A stretch of 24,174 nt of DNA from Sandarakinorhabdus sp. (lineage in GTDB: Bacteria > Pseudomonadota > Alphaproteobacteria > Sphingomonadales > Sphingomonadaceae): assembly GCA_025458465.1 (NCBI GenBank), contig JALOSK010000006.1, forward strand, positions 1-24,174, written 5' to 3'. Position 1 is the first letter of the stretch; every line of letters begins with the position of its first letter. Below the pieces are notes generated by a model. The model saw nothing but the letters and a program-made list of their open reading frames with translations. It made no database searches and was not told the origin of the DNA. Shown here piece by piece: positions 14,537-22,803 of this stretch. Made by a program: the position numbers and the translations under genes.

Positions 14537-17275
14537 ATGACGCGATTTGAGAAGACCGATTTCCGACTGGCCACCTCGCTGGTTGCCATGGCGCTGGCCG
14601 GCCTGGCCGCCCCAGCGCTGGCCGCCGAGGGTGCCGCCGAAGCAGCCGCCGCCGAGGAACAGGCCGCCACGGCAGCCGCCACCGCAACGGAAGATTCCAC
14701 CATCGTCGTGACCGGCACCCGCCGGACCGATCGCACGGTTGCCGAAAGCCCGGTGCCGATCGACGTCTTCTCCGCAGACGATTTCAAGGCCCAGCCGTCG
14801 CCGCAGCTGCAGAACATCATCAAGACGCTGGTGCCGTCGTTCAACCAGAACCGCAACCTCCTGGGTGACGCGTCGGCCTTCGTGCGTCCGCCGAACCTGC
14901 GCGGCCTGCCGGCTGACCAGATCCTGGTGCTGGTGAACGGCAAGCGCATGCACCGTTCGGCCCTGGTGCAGGTGACCGGCGACGCGCTGAACGTTGGCTC
15001 GCAGGGGCCTGACCTGTCGCAGATCTCCAGCCCGGCCGTGAGCCGCATCGAAGTGCTGCGCGACGGCGCCGCCGCCCAATATGGCTCGGACGCCATCGCC
15101 GGCGTCATCAACATCGGCCTGAGCCGCGCAGACAATGGCCTCAATCTGGCCGCCCGTTATGGCCAGACCTATCGCGGCGACGGTGAAGACCTGCAGATCA
15201 GCGGCAACGCCGGCTTCAAGCTGGGCGACGGCGGCTTCTTCAACATCACCGGCGAATTCATCGATCAGAACGTGTTCGACCGTTCGGTGCCGCGTCCGGA
15301 AATCGCCCCGCTGATCGCCGCCGGCATCACGCCGCCGCGCCCGACCGGCAACCAGCTCGGCCAGCCGTCCAACCGCGCCTATCGCATGGTGTTCAACACC
15401 GCCGTGCCGGTTGGTGATGGCGATGAAGTCTATGCCTTCGGCAACTATGGCTGGCAGCGCCAGTCCAACGATTTCAACTATCGCCGCCCGATCGGCGTCG
15501 TCGCGCCGGATATCCCGCTGCGTCCGGGCACCGGCAACCTTGGCAAATCGATCGGCTCGCTGTGGTATCTCGATCAGATCGGCGTGGATTCGGCGACGGG
15601 TCGTCCGATCTATGACGCCGAGGGCCGCACCTGGTCGGAAACCACCATCTTCCCGAACGGGTTCGTGCCGGTGTTCGAAGCCTCGATCGAGGACATGTCG
15701 ATCGTCGGCGGCTACAAGGGTTCGACCGAAGGCGGCCTGAAGTACGACGTTTCGGCCTCCTATGGCACGAACCAGATCCGCTACTTCATGTACGACACGC
15801 TCAACCCGTCGCTGGGTCCGGATTCGCCGACCGGCTTCTACCTCGGCAAGGTCAAGCAGACCGAATACATGGTCAATGCGGACTTCAGCTATGAAACGGA
15901 TATCGGCTTCTACAAGCCGCTGTTCATCGCGGCCGGTCTCGAATTCCGCCGTGAAGCCTTCGAAGTGGGCCTGGGTGATCGCGCCTCCTGGGAGCCGGGC
16001 ATCTATGGTTCGCAGCTTGTCGAGCGCAACGACGGCACCCGCTTCAACGTGACCAAGCCCGTGGGCGCCAACGGCTTCCCCGGCTTCGGCCCGGACTCGG
16101 TGCAGGAAGGTGGCCGCAACAACTATTCGGCCTATCTCGACTTCGAAGCCGAAGTGGTGGAAGGCCTCGATCTCGGCCTTGCTGCCCGTTACGACTACTT
16201 CAACGACTTCGGCAGCACCTTCAACGGCAAGTTCAGCGCGCGCTGGGCCATCAACGACGTCATCGCCCTGCGCGGTGCGGCGTCCACCGGCTTCCGTGCG
16301 CCGACGCCGGGTCAGCAGTTCACCCAGAACACGCAGACCAACTTCCCGCAGGGCAGCCCCGTGCCGGTCGCCGTGCAGACCGCCCGTCCGGACAGCATCT
16401 CGGCGCAGTATTTCGGCGCCCAGGAGCTGGAGCCCGAAAAGTCGGTCAGCTTCTCGGGCGGCTTCGTGCTGACGCCGGGTGGCGGCTTCAACCTGACGGT
16501 TGACGCCTACAACATCGTCGTGCGGGATCGCATCGGCATCACCTCGTCGATCAACGTCACCGGCGCTGACCAGTTGGCGCTGCTGGCCGCTGGCCTGACC
16601 ACCGCGCTCGACCTTGGCCAGGTGAACTATTTCACCAACGGCTTCCGCACCCGCACCCAGGGCGTTGACGTCGTCTTGTCGCACCGGGCGGACACCGGCA
16701 TCGGCCGCTTCAACAGCAGCCTGGCGGTGAACTACAACCGCACCAAGGTCACCGATCGCCGGTCCATCGCGCTGTCGACCATCCGGCCGACCGATACCCG
16801 CGTGCTGAGCCTGATCGACAACACCCGCAAGGGCAACATCGAAGACAGCAACCCGCGCTGGCGCGCAGTGCTGAGCACGGCCTACAGCAAGGGTGCGTTC
16901 GATCTGACGGCGCGCGCCAACTACTTCGGCAAGTTCACCACCTACTTCCTGCCGGTGGCCTCGGTGCCGGCCGGCGTGGATCCGGTGGCCTTCCGGGCGC
17001 TCTATCCGGCGCCGAACGCGGCGGCCGGTATCCCGGAATGGGGCAAGACCTTCGGCGCCGAAGTCAGCCTCGATATCGAAGCGGGCGTGACCTTCGCCGA
17101 GAATTATCGTCTCGCCGTTGGTGTGGAAAACCTGTTCAACAACTTCCCGGATGTCGAAACCCGCAACGCCTATCCGTCGACCGGCGGCCAGGCCAACGGC
17201 TCCATCTACCCTGGCTCTTCGCCGCTGGGTCAGGCGGGCGGCTTCTGGTACGTGCGCGCCACCGCCAAGTTCTGA
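14537..17275 (+). CDS. TonB-dependent outer membrane receptor
   Basis: This 912-residue protein starts at ATG 14537 with AGGGG six bases upstream. A signal peptide (to about APALA, residue 30) is followed by an Ala/Glu-rich spacer and a TonB-box-like STIVVTGTR (about 54-62). The plug domain follows: SPVPIDVFSADDF, LRGLPADQILVLVNGKRMHR, ISRIEVLRDGAAAQYGSDAI-like and AGVINI segments (about 70-200). The rest is a long series of beta strands ending in the aromatic terminus GGFWYVRATAKF, as required for outer membrane barrel assembly. Substrate (siderophore, sugar, peptide or other nutrient) cannot be read from sequence. Sphingomonads carry many such receptors. A terminator follows the gene. Its codon use is strongly optimised toward C/G third positions, suggesting high expression. 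Confidence 0.95.
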   Translation: MTRFEKTDFRLATSLVAMALAGLAAPALAAEGAAEAAAAEEQAATAAATATEDSTIVVTGTRRTDRTVAESPVPIDVFSADDFKAQPSPQLQNIIKTLVPSFNQNRNLLGDASAFVRPPNLRGLPADQILVLVNGKRMHRSALVQVTGDALNVGSQGPDLSQISSPAVSRIEVLRDGAAAQYGSDAIAGVINIGLSRADNGLNLAARYGQTYRGDGEDLQISGNAGFKLGDGGFFNITGEFIDQNVFDRSVPRPEIAPLIAAGITPPRPTGNQLGQPSNRAYRMVFNTAVPVGDGDEVYAFGNYGWQRQSNDFNYRRPIGVVAPDIPLRPGTGNLGKSIGSLWYLDQIGVDSATGRPIYDAEGRTWSETTIFPNGFVPVFEASIEDMSIVGGYKGSTEGGLKYDVSASYGTNQIRYFMYDTLNPSLGPDSPTGFYLGKVKQTEYMVNADFSYETDIGFYKPLFIAAGLEFRREAFEVGLGDRASWEPGIYGSQLVERNDGTRFNVTKPVGANGFPGFGPDSVQEGGRNNYSAYLDFEAEVVEGLDLGLAARYDYFNDFGSTFNGKFSARWAINDVIALRGAASTGFRAPTPGQQFTQNTQTNFPQGSPVPVAVQTARPDSISAQYFGAQELEPEKSVSFSGGFVLTPGGGFNLTVDAYNIVVRDRIGITSSINVTGADQLALLAAGLTTALDLGQVNYFTNGFRTRTQGVDVVLSHRADTGIGRFNSSLAVNYNRTKVTDRRSIALSTIRPTDTRVLSLIDNTRKGNIEDSNPRWRAVLSTAYSKGAFDLTARANYFGKFTTYFLPVASVPAGVDPVAFRALYPAPNAAAGIPEWGKTFGAEVSLDIEAGVTFAENYRLAVGVENLFNNFPDVETRNAYPSTGGQANGSIYPGSSPLGQAGGFWYVRATAKF

Positions 17276-17305
17276 GCGGACGCGGGCATTATCGCTTGCC
17301 AACAG

Positions 17306-17342
17306 CGGGCGGCAGGGCAATCCTGCCGCCCGTTCGTTTTTT
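17306..17342 (+). terminator. Intrinsic terminator after the TonB-dependent receptor gene
   Basis: An 11-bp perfect stem CGGGCGGCAGG (17306-17316) / CCTGCCGCCCG (17322-17332) with loop GCAAT is followed by TTCGTTTTTT. It separates the receptor gene from the RidA-family gene, so the latter needs readthrough or its own promoter within the short gap, part of which may lie inside the hairpin. Confidence 0.93.
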
Positions 17343-17364
17343 CACACCACGAAGGGGAACCCAC

Positions 17365-17841
17365 ATGAAACTGTTCGCACTTGCTGCCGCTGCCGCGATG
17401 GCGCTGTCTGCGCCGGCCCTTGCCGCGCCGAAGGCCAATGTCGAAAAGGTCGGCCCGGCCGGCGGCCGCATCCTGACCGCCGCCAAGGTGAGCGCCAAGG
17501 CCACCACCGTCTACCTGTCGGGCAACCTGGCCGATCCCACCACGCCGGGTGGCAAGGAATGGGGCGACACCAAGACCCAGACGATCAGCACGCTGAACAA
17601 GATCAAGGGTCTGCTGGCCCAGCACGGCATGACCATGAAGGACATCGTGCGCATGGATGCCTATCTGGTGGCGGCGCCGGGCATGGACGGCAAGATGGAT
17701 TTCGCCGGCTTCAACGCCGGTTTTGCCGAGTTCTTCAACACCGCCGAAAACCCGACCACCACCACCCGCACCACCATGCAGATCACCGCGCTGGCCGGCC
17801 CGCAGTTCCTGGTGGAACTGACGGTGATCGCCGCCAAATAA
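17365..17841 (+). CDS. RidA/YjgF/YER057c family protein with signal peptide
   Basis: The ATG at 17365 has AAGGGG nine bases upstream and gives 158 residues. Unlike cytosolic RidA it begins with a Sec signal peptide (MKLFALAAAAAMALSAPALA, then APKAN), so it should be periplasmic. The remainder follows the RidA pattern: TTVYLSGNLA, QTISTLNKIKGLLAQHGMTM, DIVRMDAYLV, and the C-terminal TTRTTMQITALAGPQFLVELTVIA. There the Arg and Glu that align with RidA Arg105 and Glu120 are conserved. Classic RidA deaminates reactive enamines/imines made by PLP enzymes; the role of exported members is not established. It lies between two terminators and follows the receptor gene by about 90 bases. Confidence 0.9.
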   Translation: MKLFALAAAAAMALSAPALAAPKANVEKVGPAGGRILTAAKVSAKATTVYLSGNLADPTTPGGKEWGDTKTQTISTLNKIKGLLAQHGMTMKDIVRMDAYLVAAPGMDGKMDFAGFNAGFAEFFNTAENPTTTTRTTMQITALAGPQFLVELTVIAAK

Positions 17842-17864
17842 GCCGCATGGCGCGGGCGAATGCC

Positions 17865-17897
17865 GGCCGTCGGGGCACCCCGGCGGCCCTTTTCGTT
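17865..17897 (+). terminator. Intrinsic terminator after the RidA-family gene
   Basis: The stem GGCCGTCGGGG (17865-17875) / CCCCGGCGGCC (17878-17888), with one U-G wobble, is followed by CTTTTCGTT. It ends rightward transcription just before the convergent carbonic anhydrase gene. On the minus strand there is no T-tract after the stem, so it is not an efficient terminator for that gene. Confidence 0.82.
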
Positions 17898-18534
17898 ACA
17901 ACAGCACGCGTTCGGGCTTGGGCACTTCCGACAGGATGGTATCGGCGGTGATGCGCATCAGCGGCTTGATGTGGCCATCACGCAGATCATAGACCCAGCC
18001 GTGCAGGGTGATTTCGCGCCCGGCCGCGAACGCCGCCTGCACCGGCGCGGTCTTGGCCAGGTGCAGCAGCTGATCGCGCACATTCACCTCCACCAGCCGG
18101 TTCACCCGCTCCTCGCCTTGCGGCAGTGCCTCGATCTCGCCGCGGTGATCGTTCAGCACCTGCCGGGCATGTTCCAGCCAGTGCGCGATCGGCCCATCGG
18201 GCACGCCGTCCAGCGCCGCCTGGATGCCGCCGCAGCCATAATGGCCACAGATCACCACGTGCGCCACTTCCAGCGTGTTGATGGCATAATCCAGCACCGC
18301 CATCAGGTTGCGATCATCGGGGTAGACCAGATTGGCGATGTTGCGGTGCACGAACAGGCCGCCGGGCACCGCCTGCGTCATCTGATCGGGCGCGACGCGG
18401 CTGTCGGAACAGCCGATCCACAGGAACACCGGCCGCTGCCAGTTGATGTTGCGCTGGAAGAACTCCGGGTTCTCGGCCAGCATCTCGGCGGCCCAGGCCC
18501 GGTTTGACAGCAGCAGCTGATCAATCTCTTTCAT
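17896..18534 (-). CDS. can: Beta-class carbonic anhydrase
   Basis: This 212-residue protein closely follows E. coli Can over its whole length, starting MKEIDQLLLSNRAWAAEML. The catalytic zinc ligands are Cys42, His98 and Cys101, in GCSDSR (41-46) and CGHYGCGG (96-103). The Asp44-Arg46 dyad that gates the zinc site is present, as is HRNIANLV. It interconverts CO2 and bicarbonate in the cytoplasm. Its start is 10 bases after the stop of the SulP transporter gene, so the two are one operon and are likely to cooperate: imported or hydrated bicarbonate feeds carboxylases and pH homeostasis. Transporter-enzyme pairing of SulP and beta-carbonic anhydrase is a known pattern. This pair's substrate is inferred. 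Confidence 0.96.
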   Translation of the reverse strand: MKEIDQLLLSNRAWAAEMLAENPEFFQRNINWQRPVFLWIGCSDSRVAPDQMTQAVPGGLFVHRNIANLVYPDDRNLMAVLDYAINTLEVAHVVICGHYGCGGIQAALDGVPDGPIAHWLEHARQVLNDHRGEIEALPQGEERVNRLVEVNVRDQLLHLAKTAPVQAAFAAGREITLHGWVYDLRDGHIKPLMRITADTILSEVPKPERVLL

Positions 18535-18544
18535 CTCGCTGTCC

Positions 18545-20125
18545 TCAGGTCGCGCGGGCGCGGGTGATGGGGGCGTTGATCATCGCGGCCGACTTGCGGG
18601 TGGGATCGGCGCGCAGTCGTACCTCGATGTCGCGGAACGAGGCCGCCTTCACGAAGCCGTTGATGATGTCGATGCAATCAAGATCGACATAGGAGGTGGC
18701 CGACAGGTCGATCAGCAGGTTGGCGCCATCGGGCACCCGGTTCAGCGCTTCCAGCAGCGCCGGTTTGTGCATGAAATGCAGGTTGCGCCGCGCCCGCACC
18801 ATCACCGTGCCGCCATATTCGACATAGGTGATGATGTTCCCGGCCGACCGCCAGATGACGAAGCCAAAGCCCACCAGCAGCCCGATCCCGATGCCGATCA
18901 GCAGATCGGTGAACAGGATCGCGGCTACGGTGATCACGAACGGCGCGAACTGGGTGTAACCCTGCTTCCAGCGCGTGATGAACAAGGCCGGCTTGGCCAG
19001 CTTGTACCCGGTGGCGATCAGGATGGCCGCCAGGGCCGACAATGGGATGAGGTTGAGGATGCCGGGGATGATCGCCAGCCCCAGCAGCAGCCAGATGCCG
19101 TGCAGGATGGTGGACAGGCGCGAATCCGCCCCTGCCGCCACGTTGGCCGATGACCGCACGATCACCGATGTGACAGGCAGGCCGCCGAGCAGGCCCGACA
19201 CAAGGTTGCCGGTGCCCTGCGCCAGCAGCTCGCGGTTCTTGTCGGTCACGCGGCGCCTGGCATCCAGTTCGTCCACCGCCTTCACTGACAGCAGCGATTC
19301 AAGGCTGGCAACGATGGCCAGTGTGAGGCCCGTGGTCCACACCTTGGCGTTGGTGATGGCGGTGAAATCCGGCAGCCGGATCTGATCGGCCAGCGCCAGC
19401 GGCGTGGCTGACAGCGGCACCTGCACCAGGTGCGTCGGCGCGATCACCAGGCCAGGGGCATGGAGCCGGAACGCCTCGTTGGCGGCGACGCCGAACAGCA
19501 CCACCACCAGCGGGCCGGGCACCAGCTTCAGCGGGCCCTTTTTGGGTTGCGCCTTGTCCCACCAGAACAGGAACACCAGACTGACGGCGGCGATCAGCAC
19601 CGCGCCCCACAATATGTCGTTGTTCAGGCTGTTGATGACAGCGGTGAGCGTGTTCTCGCCATCGCTTTCAAAGAAGCCGAAATCGCCTTCGGGATCCCCA
19701 TCATAGCCAACGGCATGCGGGATCTGTTTCAGGATCAGGATCAGGCCGATGGCAGCCAGCATGCCGGTGATCACCGCACCGGGCACGAATTCGGCAATCA
19801 CGCCGCCGCGGCTGGCCGCGAACAGCATCTGCAAGACGCCGCCCAGGCACACCGCCAGCAGGAAGGCTTCGAAACTGGGCAGGCTGGTGATCGCCGCCAG
19901 CACGATGGTGGTCAGGCCCGCCGCCGGGCCAGAGACGGACAACGGCGAACGGCTGATGCCACCCACCACGATGCCGCCGACGATGCCGGCCACCAGCCCC
20001 GAAATCAGCGGCGCGCCCGATGCCAGCGCCACCCCCAGACACAGTGGCAGCGCCACCAGCGCCACCACGATCGATGCTGGCACATCCTGCCGCCAACTGG
20101 CCAGCGGCCCGGTTGTTGCTGTCAT
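18545..20125 (-). CDS. SulP family inorganic anion transporter
   Basis: This 526-residue membrane protein is called at ATG 20125, with GGGAG about 10 bases upstream; a TTG two codons earlier (20131) is a less likely start. It begins WRQDVPASIVVALVALPLCL, the SulP TM1 region, then SGPAAGLTTIVLAAI (the TM3 anion-site region), and has about 12 hydrophobic segments to residue 430. A reduced C-terminal STAS-like domain (about 440-526) includes ANLLIDLSATSYVDLDCIDI. Family substrates include sulfate and bicarbonate. The directly following carbonic anhydrase gene favours bicarbonate (BicA-like) here, which is inference. The promoter lies in the region shared with the divergent hydrolase gene. Confidence 0.92.
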   Translation of the reverse strand: MTATTGPLASWRQDVPASIVVALVALPLCLGVALASGAPLISGLVAGIVGGIVVGGISRSPLSVSGPAAGLTTIVLAAITSLPSFEAFLLAVCLGGVLQMLFAASRGGVIAEFVPGAVITGMLAAIGLILILKQIPHAVGYDGDPEGDFGFFESDGENTLTAVINSLNNDILWGAVLIAAVSLVFLFWWDKAQPKKGPLKLVPGPLVVVLFGVAANEAFRLHAPGLVIAPTHLVQVPLSATPLALADQIRLPDFTAITNAKVWTTGLTLAIVASLESLLSVKAVDELDARRRVTDKNRELLAQGTGNLVSGLLGGLPVTSVIVRSSANVAAGADSRLSTILHGIWLLLGLAIIPGILNLIPLSALAAILIATGYKLAKPALFITRWKQGYTQFAPFVITVAAILFTDLLIGIGIGLLVGFGFVIWRSAGNIITYVEYGGTVMVRARRNLHFMHKPALLEALNRVPDGANLLIDLSATSYVDLDCIDIINGFVKAASFRDIEVRLRADPTRKSAAMINAPITRARAT

Positions 20126-20266
20126 TCGCAAAATTCTCCCACACCGTCAGGAACGGGAGATAGCAGGCTGGGGCAACCCCGTAACATTACGGAACAGACA
20201 TGATGGGTCTTTCCTGCAGCGAAGCGGGCGCTTGCGCGAACGCGGCCCGCGCGGCACACAGGCAGC
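20126..20266. promoter_or_regulatory. Divergent promoter region with a 14-bp perfect inverted repeat
   Basis: This 141-base gap separates the leftward SulP-carbonic anhydrase operon from the rightward YcbL-like gene. It contains CCGTAA-CA-TTACGG at 20179-20192, a perfect 6-bp inverted repeat with a two-base centre, about 54 bases upstream of the SulP start. Its core GTAACATT is shared with the leader of the TonB-dependent receptor. It is a candidate operator, but no binding protein can be named. Confidence 0.45.
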
Positions 20267-20929
20267 ATGAACGCCAAACCGCCCCTGCAGGCCGTCATCA
20301 TCCCGGTCACGCCGTTGCAGCAGAACTGCACGCTGATCTGGTGCACCAAGACCATGCGCGGCGCCTTCACCGATCCGGGCGGCGACATCGATCGGCTGCT
20401 GGCGGTGGCGCAGGAACAGGGCGTCACCATCGAGAAATTGCTCGTCACCCATGGCCATATCGATCATTGCGGCCTCACTGGCGTGCTGGCCAAGCGGCTG
20501 GGCGTGCCCATCGAAGGCCCGCACAAGGACGACAAGTTCTGGATCGACCAGAACCCCGCACAGGGCGCCGCCTATGGCGTGCCCGGCGCCGAGGCCTTCA
20601 CGCCGGATCGCTGGCTTGAGGATGGAGACCAGGTGACGGTGGGTGATCTCGTACTCGATGTCTATCACTGCCCCGGCCACACGCCCGGCCACGTGGTGTT
20701 CCATCACGCGCCATCGAAACTGGCGATCGTGGGCGATGTGCTGTTCCAGGGCAGCATCGGCCGCACCGATTTCCCGCGCGGCAACTACAATGATCTGGTC
20801 ACTGCCATCACCACCAAGCTGTGGCCGCTGGGCAATGACACCGCCTTCGTGCCCGGCCATGGCCCGATGAGCACATTCGGCCGCGAGCGCCAGGCCAACG
20901 CCTTCGTGGCCGACAGGATGCTGGCCTGA
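20267..20929 (+). CDS. MBL-fold metallohydrolase, YcbL/glyoxalase II-like
   Basis: This 220-residue protein starts with MNAKPPLQAVIIPVTPLQQN, the usual opening of YcbL-like type II glyoxalase-related enzymes, and matches the family in length. The metal-binding motif THGHIDHCG gives His62, His64, Asp66 and His67. Further ligands are His138 (CPGHTPGH), Asp157 (VGDVLF) and His198 (FVPGHGPMS), a complete dinuclear set. Relatives hydrolyse S-lactoylglutathione or similar thioesters. The specific substrate is unconfirmed, and the protein lacks the C-terminal glutathione-binding domain of classical GloB. It is divergent from the SulP operon. Confidence 0.92.
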   Translation: MNAKPPLQAVIIPVTPLQQNCTLIWCTKTMRGAFTDPGGDIDRLLAVAQEQGVTIEKLLVTHGHIDHCGLTGVLAKRLGVPIEGPHKDDKFWIDQNPAQGAAYGVPGAEAFTPDRWLEDGDQVTVGDLVLDVYHCPGHTPGHVVFHHAPSKLAIVGDVLFQGSIGRTDFPRGNYNDLVTAITTKLWPLGNDTAFVPGHGPMSTFGRERQANAFVADRMLA

Positions 20930-21056
20930 CATGGCGGCGCGGAGCCTGCCCGGGGCGTCGCGCGCGCCCGGCATGGCTGCTGATTATGCCATTGCTGCCA
21001 TGCGGACATGGCCTTAACGAGGCTGGGCATGAAGACGCTACCGGCCTGAAGCGGCG

Positions 21057-22370
21057 GTGATCGCGCCGGCTGCGGCGCCGGGGGCAAGAGATGGTGGGAA
21101 CGGGGTGCGGTTGAACAGCCTGCGCAAGATGGTCCGCGGCAACCGCTTTGCCCTGTTTGCGCTGATCCTGAGCCAGGCGATGGTGCTGCTGCGCAGCGCG
21201 GTGATCGCACGCGCCCTGGGCCCTGAACAATATGGCATCGCCGCCACCTTCATCCTGCTGCAGCAGTTCCTGGATTCCAGCAGCGACACCGGCCTGAACA
21301 AGTTCGTCGTCGCCCACGCCAAGGGCCATCAGCGGACCATCCTGGCGACCGCGCACGCCATCACGCTGGCCCGATCACTGCTGATTGCGGCGCTGCTGAT
21401 GGGCGTGGCGCTGCCGGTTTTCCGGGCGCTGGATCTGCCGGGCGACGTGCTGCCCTTTGCCGTGCTGGCGGCATCGGTTCTGTGCATCGGCCTGACCCAT
21501 TATGACGGGTTCCGGATGCAGCGCTCCGGCGATCTGTCCAACATCTCGCTCGGCAATCTTCTGGCCGACGTGCTTGCCACCGGCGCCGCCGTGCTGCTGG
21601 TGCTGGTGGATCAGAGCTACATGGTGGCCATCTATGTGATCCTGGCCAAGTCGCTGACCGCCACGCTGATGTCCTTCCTGCTGGCGCGGCGGCCCTACCG
21701 GATCGCCTTCGATCGGCCCAGCGCCGCCACCATCTGGGCCTATTCGCTGCCGCTGATGGTCAACGGGCCGATCCTGTTCTTCTCAGCCCAATCGGAACGG
21801 CTGGCGGCGGCCACCCTGCTGCCCGCCGAGCAACTCGGCATCTACACGGCGGCTCTGCTGCTGATCTACACACCCACGCAGCTGTTCCAGCGTTTCCTGA
21901 GCACGGTGTTCCTGCCGCAGATGTCGCGGGAGGTGCGCGAAACCGGCCGCCACGGCCCCCGTTTCGCACTGCTCACCTTCGGTTCGGCGGTGGTGATGGC
22001 GGCCGGCTATGCCGTGGCCGGGCAATGGCTCATCCTGTTGATCTTTGGCGCCGCCTATCGGCTGGACTGGCAGATCGTGTCGATCATCGGGCTCACGCAG
22101 GCGGTGCGATTTTCCCGTTCGTGGTGCAGCGGCGTGGCGCTGGCCTATGGCGTGACCGGCAGCATCCCGGCAGCCAACAGCCTGCGGCTGGTCCTGCTGC
22201 CACTCTGCATGGTTGGCGGGTGGACGCTCGACGGCATGCGCGGCCTTGCCATCGGGGCGCTGGCGGGCGAATCGATCGCGATGGCCCATGCCACCTGGTC
22301 CGTGCGGCGCGCCATCGCGCGGCGGGCCGCAAGCCCGCCATCCGAACGGCCGTCCAGCCTGCCGGAATGA
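21057..22370 (+). CDS. Oligosaccharide flippase family protein (Wzx/MATE-like)
   Basis: The frame opens at GTG 21057 (437 residues). A GTG at 21105 (VRLNSLRKMVRGNRF), preceded by GGTGGGAAC, is an equally reasonable start and would give 421 residues; the N-terminal stretch in between is not conserved-looking. The protein has about 12-14 hydrophobic helices. The pattern LRSAVIARALGPEQYGIAATF in helix 1-2 (residues 45-65) is the R-x-LGPxxYG signature of Wzx/polysaccharide export flippases, and YSLPLMVNGPILFFSAQSER opens the second half as in the family. It would flip lipid-linked saccharides across the inner membrane, but no glycosyltransferases or Wzy lie nearby. It is isolated between YcbL-like and MAPEG genes. 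Confidence 0.87.
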   Translation: MIAPAAAPGARDGGNGVRLNSLRKMVRGNRFALFALILSQAMVLLRSAVIARALGPEQYGIAATFILLQQFLDSSSDTGLNKFVVAHAKGHQRTILATAHAITLARSLLIAALLMGVALPVFRALDLPGDVLPFAVLAASVLCIGLTHYDGFRMQRSGDLSNISLGNLLADVLATGAAVLLVLVDQSYMVAIYVILAKSLTATLMSFLLARRPYRIAFDRPSAATIWAYSLPLMVNGPILFFSAQSERLAAATLLPAEQLGIYTAALLLIYTPTQLFQRFLSTVFLPQMSREVRETGRHGPRFALLTFGSAVVMAAGYAVAGQWLILLIFGAAYRLDWQIVSIIGLTQAVRFSRSWCSGVALAYGVTGSIPAANSLRLVLLPLCMVGGWTLDGMRGLAIGALAGESIAMAHATWSVRRAIARRAASPPSERPSSLPE

Positions 22371-22385
22371 GAGACGCCAGCGCCT

Positions 22386-22796
22386 CTAGACGAAATCGTG
22401 CGGCGCCGCCTGCGGCACCAGGCCCAGCCACAGCGCCCACAGCGACAGGCCAAGGATCAACACCCAGCTGGCCAGCGCGCCGAAGGCCCGGAACGGGTTG
22501 GGCGACGGGCGGCTCATGCCGATGGCGTGCGCAATGCGGGCAATCACCAGCAGGGCGCCGCTGCCCCACAACCAGGGCGAATGATGGCCGGCGGTATATT
22601 CGATGCCACCCATCAGGATCAGGGTGAGCGGCACATGTTCGGTGAAATTGGCATGGGCGCGGATGCGTTCCAGCATCTGGGCATCGCCGCCATCGCCGAT
22701 CATGATCTTGCCGGACACGCGGCGCGACACCACCCGGATGGTGAGGGCAAGGAACACCAGGCCCAGCAGGCCGGCGGTGATCAGCGTGGCGGGCAT
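22386..22796 (-). CDS. MAPEG family membrane protein
   Basis: This 136-residue protein has four hydrophobic segments (about 3-22, 55-73, 76-95 and 107-127). It carries the MAPEG signature between helices 1 and 2: the ERIRAHANFTEHVPLTLILM stretch (43-62), then YTAGHHSPWLWGSGALLVIARIAHAIGM. The Arg-Ala-His-x-Asn block contacts glutathione in MAPEG enzymes such as microsomal glutathione transferases. Bacterial homologues are mostly uncharacterised. The gene starts seven bases after the bamD stop and is probably co-transcribed with it. It is convergent with the flippase gene after a 15-base gap. Confidence 0.92.
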   Translation of the reverse strand: MPATLITAGLLGLVFLALTIRVVSRRVSGKIMIGDGGDAQMLERIRAHANFTEHVPLTLILMGGIEYTAGHHSPWLWGSGALLVIARIAHAIGMSRPSPNPFRAFGALASWVLILGLSLWALWLGLVPQAAPHDFV

Positions 22797-22803
22797 CGGC
22801 AGA

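Noticed and set aside
14250..14540. Short plus-strand frames in the receptor leader as a possible leader peptide.
   Set aside because: There is no Shine-Dalgarno, no signal peptide or conserved pattern, and the composition is Arg/Ser/Pro-rich as expected for a random GC-rich frame.
14096..17320. Very long open frame on the minus strand opposite the TonB-dependent receptor (1074 codons).
   Set aside because: It is a mirror frame created by the GC-rich third codon positions of the real receptor gene; it has low-complexity Arg/Ala/His composition and no recognisable domain.
20930..21056. GC-rich imperfect inverted repeat after the YcbL-like gene as a terminator.
   Set aside because: The pairing has internal mismatches and is not followed by a T-tract.
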